Origin: Flavitalea plasmicola
GTDB lineage: Bacteria > Bacteroidota > Bacteroidia > Chitinophagales > Chitinophagaceae
Direction of reading: 5' to 3'
NCBI RefSeq assembly: GCF_030546645.1
Contig: NZ_JAUOTO010000007.1
Coordinates: 434,001-498,000 of the forward strand
Length of the DNA stretch: 64,000 bases
Shown: positions 16,081 through 25,033 of the stretch, one piece after another
How the letters are laid out: every line of letters begins with the position of its first letter
How positions within the stretch are numbered: position 1 is the first letter of the stretch
The notes under the pieces: generated by a model
Told to the model about the DNA's origin: nothing
The model's database searches: none
Seen by the model: the letters and a program-made list of their open reading frames with translations, nothing else
Position numbers and translations under genes: made by a program

Positions 16081-18363
16081 ATGAAGCAAGCCTTCCTTAT
16101 TTTATGGGCCCTCCTGTTCCTTTCTCAATGGTCGCCGGCCCAAATGACAAACCAACAACAAAAAAATCTTACTGCCTTCACCCGCCTCTATGGCTACGCA
16201 CGTTATTTCCACCCCTCCGATGAAGGGGCGGAGCTGGATTGGGACAAATTTGCCATCTATGGCAGCAGCATAGTAATGTCAGCAAAGGATGACAAGGCCC
16301 TGATCAGCACCTTAAAAGAATTGTTCCATCCCTTTGCTCCCACCATCGCCATATATGCAGCAGGTCAAGGCGATCCATTTTCCAGCGCCTCCATTACACC
16401 CCCGGATACAAACAATTATAAGCCCATTGCCTGGCAGCATTTGGGCGTGGCGCTCAGCAGCAACAGCGTTTATAAAAGCATCCGGGTCAATCGCCCTTCA
16501 CCGGAAATAGCAGCGGTACAGGGTTTTGCTCCCGTCTCGCAAACTTTCTCCGCAGACCGTATCAAAGGAAAAGAATTCCGGCTCAGCGGATGGATGAAAG
16601 TAGACTCCACCTGGGGTGGCGCCGGTCACCTTTGGATGAGGATCGCAAAAAAAGGACAGGTGGTTTACTTCTACAACATGGACAACCGCCCCGCCACCTC
16701 GGGTACATGGAAAGAATACAGCTTCACGGGCCAGGCGGATATGAATGCCGATACTTTGTTCATGGGCGCCTTCCTCAGCGGGAAAGGCTCGCTGCTGATA
16801 GACCATATAAGACTTTCCGTAAAAGAAGCCGGAGAATGGAAAGAGGTCCCTCTGGAGAACGGCAGCTTCGAAAATGACAACCCGACAGCCAAAGGATGGC
16901 GCTATAACCAAAACCTGGCAGGCTATCGATTCGCGACAGAATCTAAGGATGCCCAGGATGGCGCCAAAGCCTTTTCCATCGTCAGTGTGAAAGGCGCCAG
17001 CCTCCAAAACAGGCCCGTCGCCCAGCCCTTATTTGACCATTACCCCAGGCCGGGCGAATCGATACATACCTCCCTCGTCTCCGGCATCGATTGCAACGTT
17101 CCCCTTGCCCTGTATGGCAACAAAGAGCACTCCTGGCCAACAGCCGATACGGCTGCGCTTACCCGCCTTCAAAAGGCCATCCAGGCCGCGGCTCCTGCTT
17201 CGGTAAGCGGGGACGCACTCTCCGTCCGGTTAGGCGATATCGTCATCGCCTGGAACATTTTCCGCCACTTCTTTGCCTATTGGGATGATGCCTCCGCCGC
17301 GCCGGAGCAGCTGCTGGATAAAGCCCTGTGGAAAGCAGCAATGGACAAGACGCAATTCGATTTTGTGCAAACCCTTAAATTAATGACCGCCCCGCTGAAC
17401 GACGGTCACATCTATATCAGTTTCCAGAGAGACACCGTGCAAAGGGCATATGCACCGCTTACCTTCGTCCAGGCCGAAAGCAAGCTCCTGATCGAGCAGG
17501 TGCTGGACAGCAATCTCCGCACGTCCATTTCCCCGGGTGATGTGGTAACTACATACAATGGTCAGCCGGCAGCCGCCTATCTCAAGGACCTCGATCAGAC
17601 CGTTTCGGGCTCGCCGCAGCTGAGAGCATTCCGGATTGCCGCCGAACTCCCCATCGGTCGCCAGGATAGCAGCCTGACCCTCACCATCCAGCGACCGGAT
17701 GGCATCCATACGGTCAATGTACGTACCTCCAACAACTGGCAAACCTGGTATGGCGCCCAGGCTAACCGCCCTTCCGGATGGCTCCGGCCCGGCATCTTTT
17801 ACATCGACATCGAAAAAGCGCCGATGGATTCCATCAATGCCTGGATGCCGCAGCTCACGCAGGCCAAAGCCATTATTTGCGACCTGCGCGGATATCCCAA
17901 TAGTAACCACGAGCTGATCAATCACCTGCTGGATACGGCGGAGGACACGAAGTGGATGTTTATCCCCGAGATCACCTATCCGGATTATCAGCACGTCTCC
18001 TACAAAGGCGGAGGCTGGCAAATGACCCCCCAATCACCGCACCTGGGGGGAAAGATCTTCTTCCTGACGGACGGCAGCGCCATCAGCTATGCGGAAAGCT
18101 ATATGGGCTTTATCAAAGACTTTCACCTGGCCACCATCGTAGGACAACCCACGGCCGGCACCAATGGCAATATCAATCCCTTTACCTTGCCTGGAGGTTA
18201 CCGCATCTCCTGGACAGGAATGCTGGTGAAAGACCACAACGGCGGCAAACATCACCTGAAAGGCATCACACCCGACGTGCCGGTGCAACGCACCATCCAG
18301 GGCATCCGGGAAGGCAGGGACGAATTCCTCGAAAAGGCCATTGGGCTGGCGGAAAAATTCTGA
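16081..18363 (+). CDS. Secreted S41 (C-terminal processing) peptidase
   Basis: A 760-residue exported protein. A signal peptide (AFLILWALLFLSQWSPAQM) precedes about 300 residues of family-specific N-terminal beta-rich region, then a PDZ-like part around 470-520 (ISPGDVVTTYNGQPAAAYL) and an S41 catalytic core. The core has the strand FYIDIEKAPMDSI, AIICDLRGYPNSNHEL and the nucleophile loop FLTDGSAISYAESYMG; GQPTAGTNGN follows. S41 proteases cleave peptide tails in the periplasm or outside the cell. The in-frame TTG at 16075 is not preferred. Stop codon is 2 nt from the stop of the convergent minus-strand gene. Confidence 0.88.
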   Translation: MKQAFLILWALLFLSQWSPAQMTNQQQKNLTAFTRLYGYARYFHPSDEGAELDWDKFAIYGSSIVMSAKDDKALISTLKELFHPFAPTIAIYAAGQGDPFSSASITPPDTNNYKPIAWQHLGVALSSNSVYKSIRVNRPSPEIAAVQGFAPVSQTFSADRIKGKEFRLSGWMKVDSTWGGAGHLWMRIAKKGQVVYFYNMDNRPATSGTWKEYSFTGQADMNADTLFMGAFLSGKGSLLIDHIRLSVKEAGEWKEVPLENGSFENDNPTAKGWRYNQNLAGYRFATESKDAQDGAKAFSIVSVKGASLQNRPVAQPLFDHYPRPGESIHTSLVSGIDCNVPLALYGNKEHSWPTADTAALTRLQKAIQAAAPASVSGDALSVRLGDIVIAWNIFRHFFAYWDDASAAPEQLLDKALWKAAMDKTQFDFVQTLKLMTAPLNDGHIYISFQRDTVQRAYAPLTFVQAESKLLIEQVLDSNLRTSISPGDVVTTYNGQPAAAYLKDLDQTVSGSPQLRAFRIAAELPIGRQDSSLTLTIQRPDGIHTVNVRTSNNWQTWYGAQANRPSGWLRPGIFYIDIEKAPMDSINAWMPQLTQAKAIICDLRGYPNSNHELINHLLDTAEDTKWMFIPEITYPDYQHVSYKGGGWQMTPQSPHLGGKIFFLTDGSAISYAESYMGFIKDFHLATIVGQPTAGTNGNINPFTLPGGYRISWTGMLVKDHNGGKHHLKGITPDVPVQRTIQGIREGRDEFLEKAIGLAEKF

Positions 18364-18365
18364 GC

Positions 18366-18782
18366 CTATGGTTTGGGTGCCCCCGCTGCGGGCGGCTGTT
18401 GGGCAGCCTGCTGCTGTTGCTCCCGGGCCTGTTTGCCCGACAGGGAAGATGGCAGCGTGACGTCTGCCTTCCCTTTCGTCGCCTTATCCTGTGTCCCTCC
18501 GGCGGAAGAAGCGGCAGGAGCCGCATCCGCCTTACGAACAGGCACTGCCACTGTCTGCACCGCCTCCATGCGCGTCGCCTTTGGTTGCACCGCCTCCGGC
18601 TGCACCGTCTTTGGTTGCTGCGCATGGTCCCCGCCTTTCAACGGGATGGCAGTCCGCACGACCTCAAGCCGTCGCACAGGATCACTGGTTCGCACAGGCG
18701 GCAGCTGGGGTTTATTCGTTTCCTGTGCCTGCGCGGTAAACGCGATGCAGGCGATACAAAGCTGGAGTAATATGATTTTCAT
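18366..18782 (-). CDS. Small secreted Pro/Gln/Ala-rich protein
   Basis: A 138-residue protein with a signal peptide (ILLQLCIACIAFTAQA) and a low-complexity mature part rich in Ala, Gln, Pro, Thr and Lys, with QPKTVQPEAVQPKATRMEAVQ as short near-repeats and a terminal QQQQAAQQPPAAG tail. No domain or function recognised. It is the last gene of the minus-strand surface operon (39 nt after the repeat protein), so it may be exported with it. The opposite frame of this region also stays open because of composition; the signal peptide and operon position favour this strand. Confidence 0.6.
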   Translation of the reverse strand: MKIILLQLCIACIAFTAQAQETNKPQLPPVRTSDPVRRLEVVRTAIPLKGGDHAQQPKTVQPEAVQPKATRMEAVQTVAVPVRKADAAPAASSAGGTQDKATKGKADVTLPSSLSGKQAREQQQQAAQQPPAAGAPKP

Positions 18783-18821
18783 GACTATTCTATTTGAACG
18801 TTATTAACAAAAGCCCTTTGT

Positions 18822-21116
18822 TCACTTCACATTGACCAATACCCTGATCTTTCCGGCAGCGCCATCGAATGCTTCCAGGGCCTTGCCGATGGCCTCTCCT
18901 GGTTTCACCTTGTCCAGGTCGGCTTTCATGGCGTAGCCCTGCCTCGAGGAAGTCACCAGGATATCCCCCCGGCGAATAGGGCCGTTCTCATCACACACTT
19001 TCGTGGGGATCACGCCTACCACGCCCATAGGGACCTTACCCGCCAGAGTGCTGGTGACAGACTCTTCCGTCAGCAGCACACCCGGTTTAGTGGCATAGAC
19101 GCCCGCCACCAGGGGAGAATAGGCCTCGTTCGATCTGACCACGGTCCTGTCGGTAGTAGTAGAGATGAGCAATACATCTCCCGGCTCATAGTCCGCATAG
19201 GCTCCCTCCACGTCGAAGGCTTCGGCCAGGTCGGCGCCGGAGTTCTGTGTACCTCCGTCGAAGAACCCTTTGCCCGTATTGTCTATGCGGGCCTTATTAG
19301 CGCCGCTTTTCTGGAAGATGGCCAGGTTACCGGAGCCTTCATGGTCCACGACCATTGCCGTACCCTGATCGAAGCTGACCACCTGGAGGGTAATCCCAAA
19401 ACCCGTTGGCTCAGAATGCTCGAAGTAACCGGCATATCCGCCGGTCCCGGAAGCCACCCCGTATACCCCGGCCGTACCATTGTTGCCGAAGATGGAGTTC
19501 ACTTCCCCCCGGACACCGGCCCCTACGCCGCTGGTGTTGTTCATAAAGAAATTCCCCGCATTACCTTGCGAATGATCCGCGATCACCCCGGGGCCATTGC
19601 TTGTCACATTCAATATATTCGATGTGTTCGAAGAATTGCTATTGGCTACGCTTAATCCGGAGCCCGTGCCATTGGTGATGGCTACCAGGGTCGGCTGTCC
19701 ATTGGAGGACTGCTGATTCTCGAAATACCCCACAGTACCCAGCCCCGCGGTCGTAGCATACAGGGCCATCCCATAACCCGTCGTCTCCGAATGCTCGAAG
19801 TAACCGCCATAGCCGCCGGTGCCGGAAGACACCCCATAAACCCCCGCCGTGCCGTTGTTGCCGAAGATGGAATTCACTTCCCCCCGGACACCGGCGCCAA
19901 CGCCACTGGTGTTGTTCATGAAGAAATTCCCCGCATTGCCTTGCGAATGATCCGCGATCACGCCCGGGCCGTTGCTCGTCACATGCAATATGTTGGATGC
20001 ATTCGCAGTGTTGGTATTGGCCACCGTCAATCCATGGCCCGTGCCATTGGTGATGGCTTCCAGGGTCGTTTGTGTATTGGCGGACGGCAAAGTCTCGAAA
20101 TGTCCCACAACACCCTGCCCCGCTGTGGCGGCATACAATGCCATCCCAAACCCCGATGCATTGCTGTGCTCGAAATAACCGCCATACCCGCCGGTGCCGG
20201 AAGACACCCCATATACGCCGGCCGTGCCGTTGTTGCCGAAGATGGAATTCACTTCTCCCCGGACACCGGCCCCTACGCCACTGGTGTTGTTCATGAAGAA
20301 ATTCCCTGCATTGCCTTGCGAGTGATCGGCGATCACACCCGGGCCATTGGACGTCACATGCAGGATGTTCGAAGTATTGGCATTGTTCGTATTGACCACC
20401 GTGGCCCCTTTGCCCGTACCATTGGTCACGACCTCTAACGCCGTCCCCGCATTGCTGGCATTCAGGTTTTCGAAATGACCGGCAATGCCCGTGCTACCGC
20501 TGATGCCTACCCGTCCAATCACCCCGATGCCGTTGCCCGAATTATCCGTTGCGACAAAGCCGCTCACGCCATAGCCGGGACCGTCATTGCGTCCTACAAC
20601 GGCCCCCGTAGGAATGCCGCTGCCGCTGCTGGTCCTCCCCGTCACAGCCTCCCCTCCGGCGGTATTGTCAGCTAACAGGCCGGCCCCGCTGAGGACGCCG
20701 GTCGAGCCGTACATGCCCGTACCTCCCGTGCTCGATCCGCTTATCGCCATCCCACTCCCCGTATTGGTAAGGCCAAACAACGTGGAGACAGAATTGAGCG
20801 TAGCTGAATAAGGCAGGGCCAACGCACCGGCGCTGTTCGGTATCTGCTGCCAGCCCGTTCCTGTCTTGTAATACCAAAAGCTTTTGGTGTCCGTGTCATA
20901 GACCCACAACCCATCCGCAGGTGAGACAAAAGCAGTACGCTGTGCCGTAGTTACCCTGGGCGCCAGCACCCCTTTCGTGGTGCTTTTGACATCCAGCATC
21001 GCGCTGGCATCCGGTGAGCTTGCGTCGGTGTTGATCGCTACCTGTGCCCGTAAGGCAACCTGCCCCGCCAATAACAAGGCCAGGAGGGATAGGAGGGATC
21101 CCTTGATTTGTGTCAT
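18822..21116 (-). CDS. Large repeat-containing secreted surface protein
   Basis: A 764-residue exported protein. Signal peptide (residues 1-24), then a fibre-like head typical of Bacteroidota surface proteins (QRTAFVSPADGLWVYDTD), then three near-identical 125-residue repeats at about residues 200-575 rich in Gly, Asn, Ser and Thr (NAGNFFMNNTSGVGAGVRG), and a C-terminal domain starting near GADLAEAFDVEG with blocks EPGDVLLIS, SPLVAGVYATKPGVLL and GDILVTSSRQGYAM. The C-terminal part resembles the peptidase G2/IMC-like domain of tail fibres. Between the T9SS cargo gene and the small secreted gene, it looks like part of one surface layer. No T9SS sorting domain is visible in this protein. Confidence 0.78.
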   Translation of the reverse strand: MTQIKGSLLSLLALLLAGQVALRAQVAINTDASSPDASAMLDVKSTTKGVLAPRVTTAQRTAFVSPADGLWVYDTDTKSFWYYKTGTGWQQIPNSAGALALPYSATLNSVSTLFGLTNTGSGMAISGSSTGGTGMYGSTGVLSGAGLLADNTAGGEAVTGRTSSGSGIPTGAVVGRNDGPGYGVSGFVATDNSGNGIGVIGRVGISGSTGIAGHFENLNASNAGTALEVVTNGTGKGATVVNTNNANTSNILHVTSNGPGVIADHSQGNAGNFFMNNTSGVGAGVRGEVNSIFGNNGTAGVYGVSSGTGGYGGYFEHSNASGFGMALYAATAGQGVVGHFETLPSANTQTTLEAITNGTGHGLTVANTNTANASNILHVTSNGPGVIADHSQGNAGNFFMNNTSGVGAGVRGEVNSIFGNNGTAGVYGVSSGTGGYGGYFEHSETTGYGMALYATTAGLGTVGYFENQQSSNGQPTLVAITNGTGSGLSVANSNSSNTSNILNVTSNGPGVIADHSQGNAGNFFMNNTSGVGAGVRGEVNSIFGNNGTAGVYGVASGTGGYAGYFEHSEPTGFGITLQVVSFDQGTAMVVDHEGSGNLAIFQKSGANKARIDNTGKGFFDGGTQNSGADLAEAFDVEGAYADYEPGDVLLISTTTDRTVVRSNEAYSPLVAGVYATKPGVLLTEESVTSTLAGKVPMGVVGVIPTKVCDENGPIRRGDILVTSSRQGYAMKADLDKVKPGEAIGKALEAFDGAAGKIRVLVNVK
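19416..20540 (-). repeat. Three 375-bp tandem repeats in the surface gene
   Basis: Matching landmarks recur exactly 375 bp apart: the ATGCTCGAA landmark at 19416, 19791 and 20166, and the GATGGARTTC landmark at 19491, 19866 and 20241. Each unit encodes 125 residues and the units differ mostly by scattered substitutions. The region is in frame, so loss or gain of a unit by recombination would keep the gene intact. Confidence 0.9.
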
Positions 21117-21149
21117 ATTCGTAGATTTAAGGTTAATGCGGTATTTGAT

Positions 21150-22550
21150 TTATTGTTTGGTGATCTTCGTTTGCAGCGAGACATTATTCATTCGTACCTC
21201 CACCACATAAGTGCCTGCCGCCAGTTGCGAGACAGGCAATACATAATGGTTGATCCCCGGCTGCAGGTCCCATGAAGCGCCGAGCAGCAGCTGCCCGCTG
21301 ATGCTGAATAGCCGGATAGTTGCCCGGGAAGCCTCCCTGACAGCCACCTGGGCCACCGCCTCCGACTGTACGGGATTGGGATACACGGAGAATGGCAGCG
21401 TAATATCCGAGCACCCCCCCTCGAACACGGGAGAATAACCGTAGCTGCCGGACCTGTCTATGATCTTCAGCCGGTAGAATACACTGGATTTCCGGTCCGG
21501 GTCTTTATAACTGTAAGCCGCGCCGCTGGGATTGTTGGTTGCAGCCAGTTTGCCCAGCGTGGTCCAGGCCACCGCATCCGTGCTCCTCTCTATCTCGAAA
21601 TGATCCACATCTGCCTCGACGCCCGTTTGCCACTGAATCTGCGTATAGCTGTCCTCGCAGGAGGCCTTGAAAGAAAGCAGCACCAGGGGCAGCGGATTGA
21701 CCAGGTCCGTCAGGGTCCAGTAGCTTAGATCGGTCAACCCGGTCTTCTCCACATATTTGCCGGCGGCATTCCGGCTGTCGGCCCCCATCTGTATCCAGTT
21801 GACCCCATTGCTGCTCTTCCACAGGGACAGCGTCGAAGGGTCATCGCCATTCAGCTCTGCATTCAGGTAATAGAATCGCAGCGTGGCATTCAGGGCGGTG
21901 TTGTTTTGCGGCTGTATCAGGAATGTCCGCTGTATGCCGTGAATGCTTCCATTGCCCGGGTTCGTCGCCGGCTTACTGCTACGGCTAACCGTAAGATTAC
22001 CAAGATTGGCCCCGCTGGTCAGGACAGCCCCAAGGTTGCCCGCATTCAGCTGGTTGGGATTGTTTACCCCAGTAGCAGATACAGTCACTGCTCCACCTGT
22101 GACTCCCGTAATATGGCTGGCCTCGCTCTCGCCCTGGAGGGCGCCGTTTCCCGCCAATTGCAGTTGATGGTTGTTCAGGTCGATCAGACCGTTTTCGAAA
22201 TTCAGGGCATTCGAGATCTGCAGGGAAGTGTTCAGGGTCAGCGTACTTGCAGCAGAGGTATTCAGCGTCAACGCTTTTATCAGGGGCGAACCCGTTCCGC
22301 CCATCGACGTATTGCTACTGCCCATGAGCAACACCGTTGCATTCGATGCATCCAATGCACCGTCGCATTTCAGGTCGGTTTTATTCAATACCAGGTTGTT
22401 GCCGGTCACAGAGAAGGTCGTCCCCCCCTGGATAATGAGCTTGGTATTTTGCGCGGACAGGATACCCGGCGCCAGTAACAGGCTCAGCCAGATCAATAAG
22501 CCCGGGGAACGATGAGGTACACGCATGCGGAGGCGTACAGGAATACCCAT
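21150..22550 (-). CDS. T9SS type A sorting domain-containing protein
   Basis: A 466-residue exported protein with a signal peptide (LLIWLSLLLAPGILSAQ), a beta-helix-like N-terminal half rich in Thr, Asn and Leu (TKLIIQGGTTFSVTGNNLVLN), a fibronectin-like segment with QIQWQTGVEADVDHFEIERS, and a C-terminal T9SS type A domain starting at YPNPVQSEAVAQV and ending AAGTYVVEVRMNNVSLQTKITK. The C-terminal domain directs crossing of the outer membrane by type IX secretion and attachment at the surface. First gene of the surface operon. No enzyme domain recognised. Confidence 0.9.
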   Translation of the reverse strand: MGIPVRLRMRVPHRSPGLLIWLSLLLAPGILSAQNTKLIIQGGTTFSVTGNNLVLNKTDLKCDGALDASNATVLLMGSSNTSMGGTGSPLIKALTLNTSAASTLTLNTSLQISNALNFENGLIDLNNHQLQLAGNGALQGESEASHITGVTGGAVTVSATGVNNPNQLNAGNLGAVLTSGANLGNLTVSRSSKPATNPGNGSIHGIQRTFLIQPQNNTALNATLRFYYLNAELNGDDPSTLSLWKSSNGVNWIQMGADSRNAAGKYVEKTGLTDLSYWTLTDLVNPLPLVLLSFKASCEDSYTQIQWQTGVEADVDHFEIERSTDAVAWTTLGKLAATNNPSGAAYSYKDPDRKSSVFYRLKIIDRSGSYGYSPVFEGGCSDITLPFSVYPNPVQSEAVAQVAVREASRATIRLFSISGQLLLGASWDLQPGINHYVLPVSQLAAGTYVVEVRMNNVSLQTKITKQ

Positions 22551-22676
22551 ATGTTTTTAAATTAAAATGATCAATACAATATATTGGACGGGATCAGGTG
22601 CAATAGGGGAAACAGACTTTCTAAAATAGTCAGGAGGCAGGGAAGATGCAGCAATAATGATTAACTTGCTTATCCT

Positions 22677-23015
22677 ATGGAGGCCGATAACACACAGCAA
22701 AAGGAATGGATGCAGGATCTTCGCCAGACCTATGGTTTGGAACTGGCAGCAAACCTCAGCCGGGAAGAAGTCACAGCCTTGCTGGCCGAAAAGCTCAATG
22801 CACTGATCAGGGACGATTTCGGCGCACTGGTGCAGCTGCTGTACCGCGTCGACATCGAAGAGCCAAGGCTTCGTTATTTATTGCAACATCACAAAGGGGA
22901 AGACGCCGGTAAGATCATCGCCGGACTGATCATACAAAGGATGGAGCAAAAGATCCTCACCCGAAAGCAGTTCAGTAAAAAAAATAATGATATTCCGGAA
23001 GAAGACAGGTGGTGA
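22677..23015 (+). CDS. Conserved small protein, unknown function
   Basis: A 112-residue charged, helical, soluble protein. Sequence suggests conservation among Bacteroidota: NLSREEVTALLAEKLNALI at 20-40 and LVQLLYRVDIEEPRLRYLLQ at 50-70, the latter resembling small ribosome- or membrane-associated proteins of the family, but no function is assigned here. The stop is 2 nt before the end of the convergent fatty acid hydroxylase gene. Start ATG 22677 lies after TAACTTGC at about 22660, near the -7 consensus. Confidence 0.7.
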   Translation: MEADNTQQKEWMQDLRQTYGLELAANLSREEVTALLAEKLNALIRDDFGALVQLLYRVDIEEPRLRYLLQHHKGEDAGKIIAGLIIQRMEQKILTRKQFSKKNNDIPEEDRW

Positions 23016-23016
23016 C

Positions 23017-23673
23017 TTAGTACATCAGCTCTTTTACTTTCTCTTTATCCTCTTTCTCTTTCTTCAGATCGAACATGGTGCCGAAGACCCGGTCCCAGAT
23101 CGTGCTGCTTACCCCAAAACCTTTGTTTTCATCCTTGTAATGATGTAAATGGTGATTGCGCCAGAGCGGCTTCATCCATTTGAAAGGAGGATTCCAGGCA
23201 TGGATGGCATAGTGCATGCTGCCATAAAGAAGATATCCGAGAATAAAGCCTGGCCAGAACATAAATACATTGGTGCCCATGATCAGGTACTGCAGGCCGA
23301 ACAGGGCCGAGGCAATGATCAGGCTGGGCACCGGCGGCATGAACAGCCGTTCTTTATCCCGGGGAAAATGATGGTGGTTGCCATGCAGGACATAGATGAA
23401 CTTCTTCGCCCGCTCGCTCTCCGCCACCATATGAAACGCCCAGCGGTGCATCAGGTACTCAAAGAAGGTCCAGAAAAACATCCCTCCCAAAAAGATCAGG
23501 GCGACCCTCGGGAGCGAATTATTCAGCGTGTCCCAGCTGTAATACAGGAAATAGCTGATAATGGGAATATACATTCCCCAGATTACCAAAGGATGCGTCT
23601 TGGTAAGCATTTCCAGATATTGATTCCTGAACAGCTGAGCCTGCCCTTTATTGTGGATCTTTTCGAATTTCAT
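23017..23673 (-). CDS. Fatty acid hydroxylase family protein (sphingolipid type)
   Basis: A 218-residue membrane di-iron hydroxylase of the fatty acid hydroxylase/sterol desaturase superfamily. The histidine motifs are in order HRWAFH, HGNHHHFP, HYAIH and HHLHHYKDE (residues about 85-175), with four membrane spans. The nearest characterised relatives are the fatty acid 2-hydroxylases that act on sphingolipid acyl chains; Bacteroidota make such lipids, so a role in hydroxylated sphingolipids fits. The ATG at 23673 avoids overlap with the upstream gene; a minus-strand TACCTTTG -7 element is just before it. Confidence 0.85.
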   Translation of the reverse strand: MKFEKIHNKGQAQLFRNQYLEMLTKTHPLVIWGMYIPIISYFLYYSWDTLNNSLPRVALIFLGGMFFWTFFEYLMHRWAFHMVAESERAKKFIYVLHGNHHHFPRDKERLFMPPVPSLIIASALFGLQYLIMGTNVFMFWPGFILGYLLYGSMHYAIHAWNPPFKWMKPLWRNHHLHHYKDENKGFGVSSTIWDRVFGTMFDLKKEKEDKEKVKELMY

Positions 23674-23693
23674 GGTTCGCCTGTTATAAGCAG

Positions 23694-23701
23694 CAAAGGT
23701 A
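23694..23701 (-). promoter_or_regulatory. -7 element of the fatty acid hydroxylase promoter
   Basis: Complement of CAAAGGTA, giving TACCTTTG, lies 21-28 nt upstream of the ATG at 23673 and just downstream of the preceding stop. It supports a separate promoter for this gene. Confidence 0.6.
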
Positions 23702-23716
23702 CGAAGAACCATCCAA

Positions 23717-24967
23717 TCAACGCTCCGGGGCATAGGAGAGCCTGAATTTGCCGAGATCCGGCCTATGCCTCCTTTTCCGCCCCAGTTCATACCTATAAAT
23801 GATTTCCCCTACCTCCCTGAAAAATGGATAGCCCGTCTCGTCATATTCGTATTTATCATCATTCAAAACGCCGTCCCGGTTGACATAGATCACGCCGCTG
23901 AGCATGAACTCCACTTTATTCTTAAAATCAACGATATAGGCCACATCCGTCAGGAAGCCGTACGACCAGCCCGGCTTGTTGAAGACCCGGATATATCCCG
24001 GAATGGGCGTCCTGCCCGCCTTGAAAAAGAAGAACTTCGTGTAACTGTCGAAGTATTCCGCCGTGTCATAACGGGGATGCCGCTCCTCCGAAGGGTATTG
24101 CGACATATAGCGATAGAGAAAGGCGTAATCCTCCGCAGTCAGGTGAAACCGTTTTGCCGGCGGCACCGACTCCGGAAATAATATAGACTGCAGGAGGCTT
24201 TGTTCATCTTCCAGGGGCACATTATTGTGCCGGGTGAAATCCATGGGCGTATGGACCAGCGAATCGTTACGGTCCAGGTGAGCATGGCCGATGAAGACCT
24301 GCCGGCTGAAATCGAACCTTGCTTTACTTTCAGCAGGCGGCTGCTCATACGCGACACTGTCATTCCGCATGAACCGCACAGGATTGGTATGCCGGTTCTC
24401 CTCCTCCGTCATCGGTACAAAGCGGCGGGTGATCCGTATACGGGGATACCCCATCTGCCACAGCCGCTCATTCAGGTATTGCTGACCTAAGAATTCATAC
24501 AGCCGGTTGTACGCATCATTGTCGCTGACAAGAAAGATCTTTTTGATATACTGCGCCAGAGATGGCCGTCCGTCAGCCGCGCTGGTATCGGTGGATACGG
24601 GATGCTGACCGCTGAAAGCGCTATCCGTCAGCATTGGACTATACTTGTCGATGCCATGGCTTCGAAGATTGTTCATTTTTTCCAGGGCAAGGAAGGCAAG
24701 CGGCATTTTCACTGTGCTGGCAGGGTTAAAATATTCCAATGGGTCCACCCGGTAGTAATAGCTGTGAAACCGTGGCCGGTTATGGGCGTCCCGGTCTATC
24801 TGTGTATAGATAAGCTGGTACCGGAAAGAATCGGGGTGCGCTAATATCGTCCTCAGCTGCGGAGAAGCCTGGCCTTGCAGCAACCCCTCCAGGAAATGAT
24901 CCGTCCGCTGCGCCCGGGATGTACCAAATATCATTATACCAATGACGAATAACCTTATTCCCTTCAT
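23717..24967 (-). CDS. Secreted beta-lactamase-like serine hydrolase
   Basis: A 416-residue exported protein with a signal peptide (residues 1-19). It carries the S-x-x-K catalytic tetrad S84-T-V-K87 (NPASTVKMPLA) and SDN at 148-150 (LVSDNDAYN), characteristic of class A beta-lactamase and penicillin-interacting enzymes; the KTG-like element may be NKPGWSYG near residue 325. It might cleave a peptide or amide in the cell wall or be a true serine beta-lactamase-related enzyme; the mature part is longer than beta-lactamases (about 290), with an extra C-terminal region. It shares its upstream gap divergently with the FAH-family gene. Confidence 0.8.
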   Translation of the reverse strand: MKGIRLFVIGIMIFGTSRAQRTDHFLEGLLQGQASPQLRTILAHPDSFRYQLIYTQIDRDAHNRPRFHSYYYRVDPLEYFNPASTVKMPLAFLALEKMNNLRSHGIDKYSPMLTDSAFSGQHPVSTDTSAADGRPSLAQYIKKIFLVSDNDAYNRLYEFLGQQYLNERLWQMGYPRIRITRRFVPMTEEENRHTNPVRFMRNDSVAYEQPPAESKARFDFSRQVFIGHAHLDRNDSLVHTPMDFTRHNNVPLEDEQSLLQSILFPESVPPAKRFHLTAEDYAFLYRYMSQYPSEERHPRYDTAEYFDSYTKFFFFKAGRTPIPGYIRVFNKPGWSYGFLTDVAYIVDFKNKVEFMLSGVIYVNRDGVLNDDKYEYDETGYPFFREVGEIIYRYELGRKRRHRPDLGKFRLSYAPER

Positions 24968-25012
24968 AATCTCCTAAATCTAGCACATTTTAAATATTCC
25001 ATTACCTTTGAC

Positions 25013-25020
25013 CTCCCTGA
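25013..25020 (+). promoter_or_regulatory. TACCTTTG -7 element before the FAH-family gene
   Basis: Exact -7 match, 14-21 nt before the ATG at 25034. No TTG at the usual distance. Transcription should start close to the translation start. Confidence 0.6.
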
Positions 25021-25033
25021 AAAAAATACGCAT

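Noticed and set aside
16498-18033. Long antisense open frames opposite the S41 peptidase gene
   Set aside because: They follow from the codon bias of the plus-strand gene; no start signal, domain, or signal peptide was found.
18373-18807. Long plus-strand frames opposite the small secreted gene
   Set aside because: The minus frame has a signal peptide and operon position; the plus frames are low-complexity shadows.
19416-20540. Regularly spaced repeats, considered as CRISPR-like
   Set aside because: The period is 375 bp, the units are coding in frame, and there are no short direct repeats with unique spacers.
18822-21116. Repeat protein as a prophage tail fibre
   Set aside because: The C-terminal part resembles tail-fibre domains, but the gene has a signal peptide, a T9SS cargo partner, and no phage genes around.
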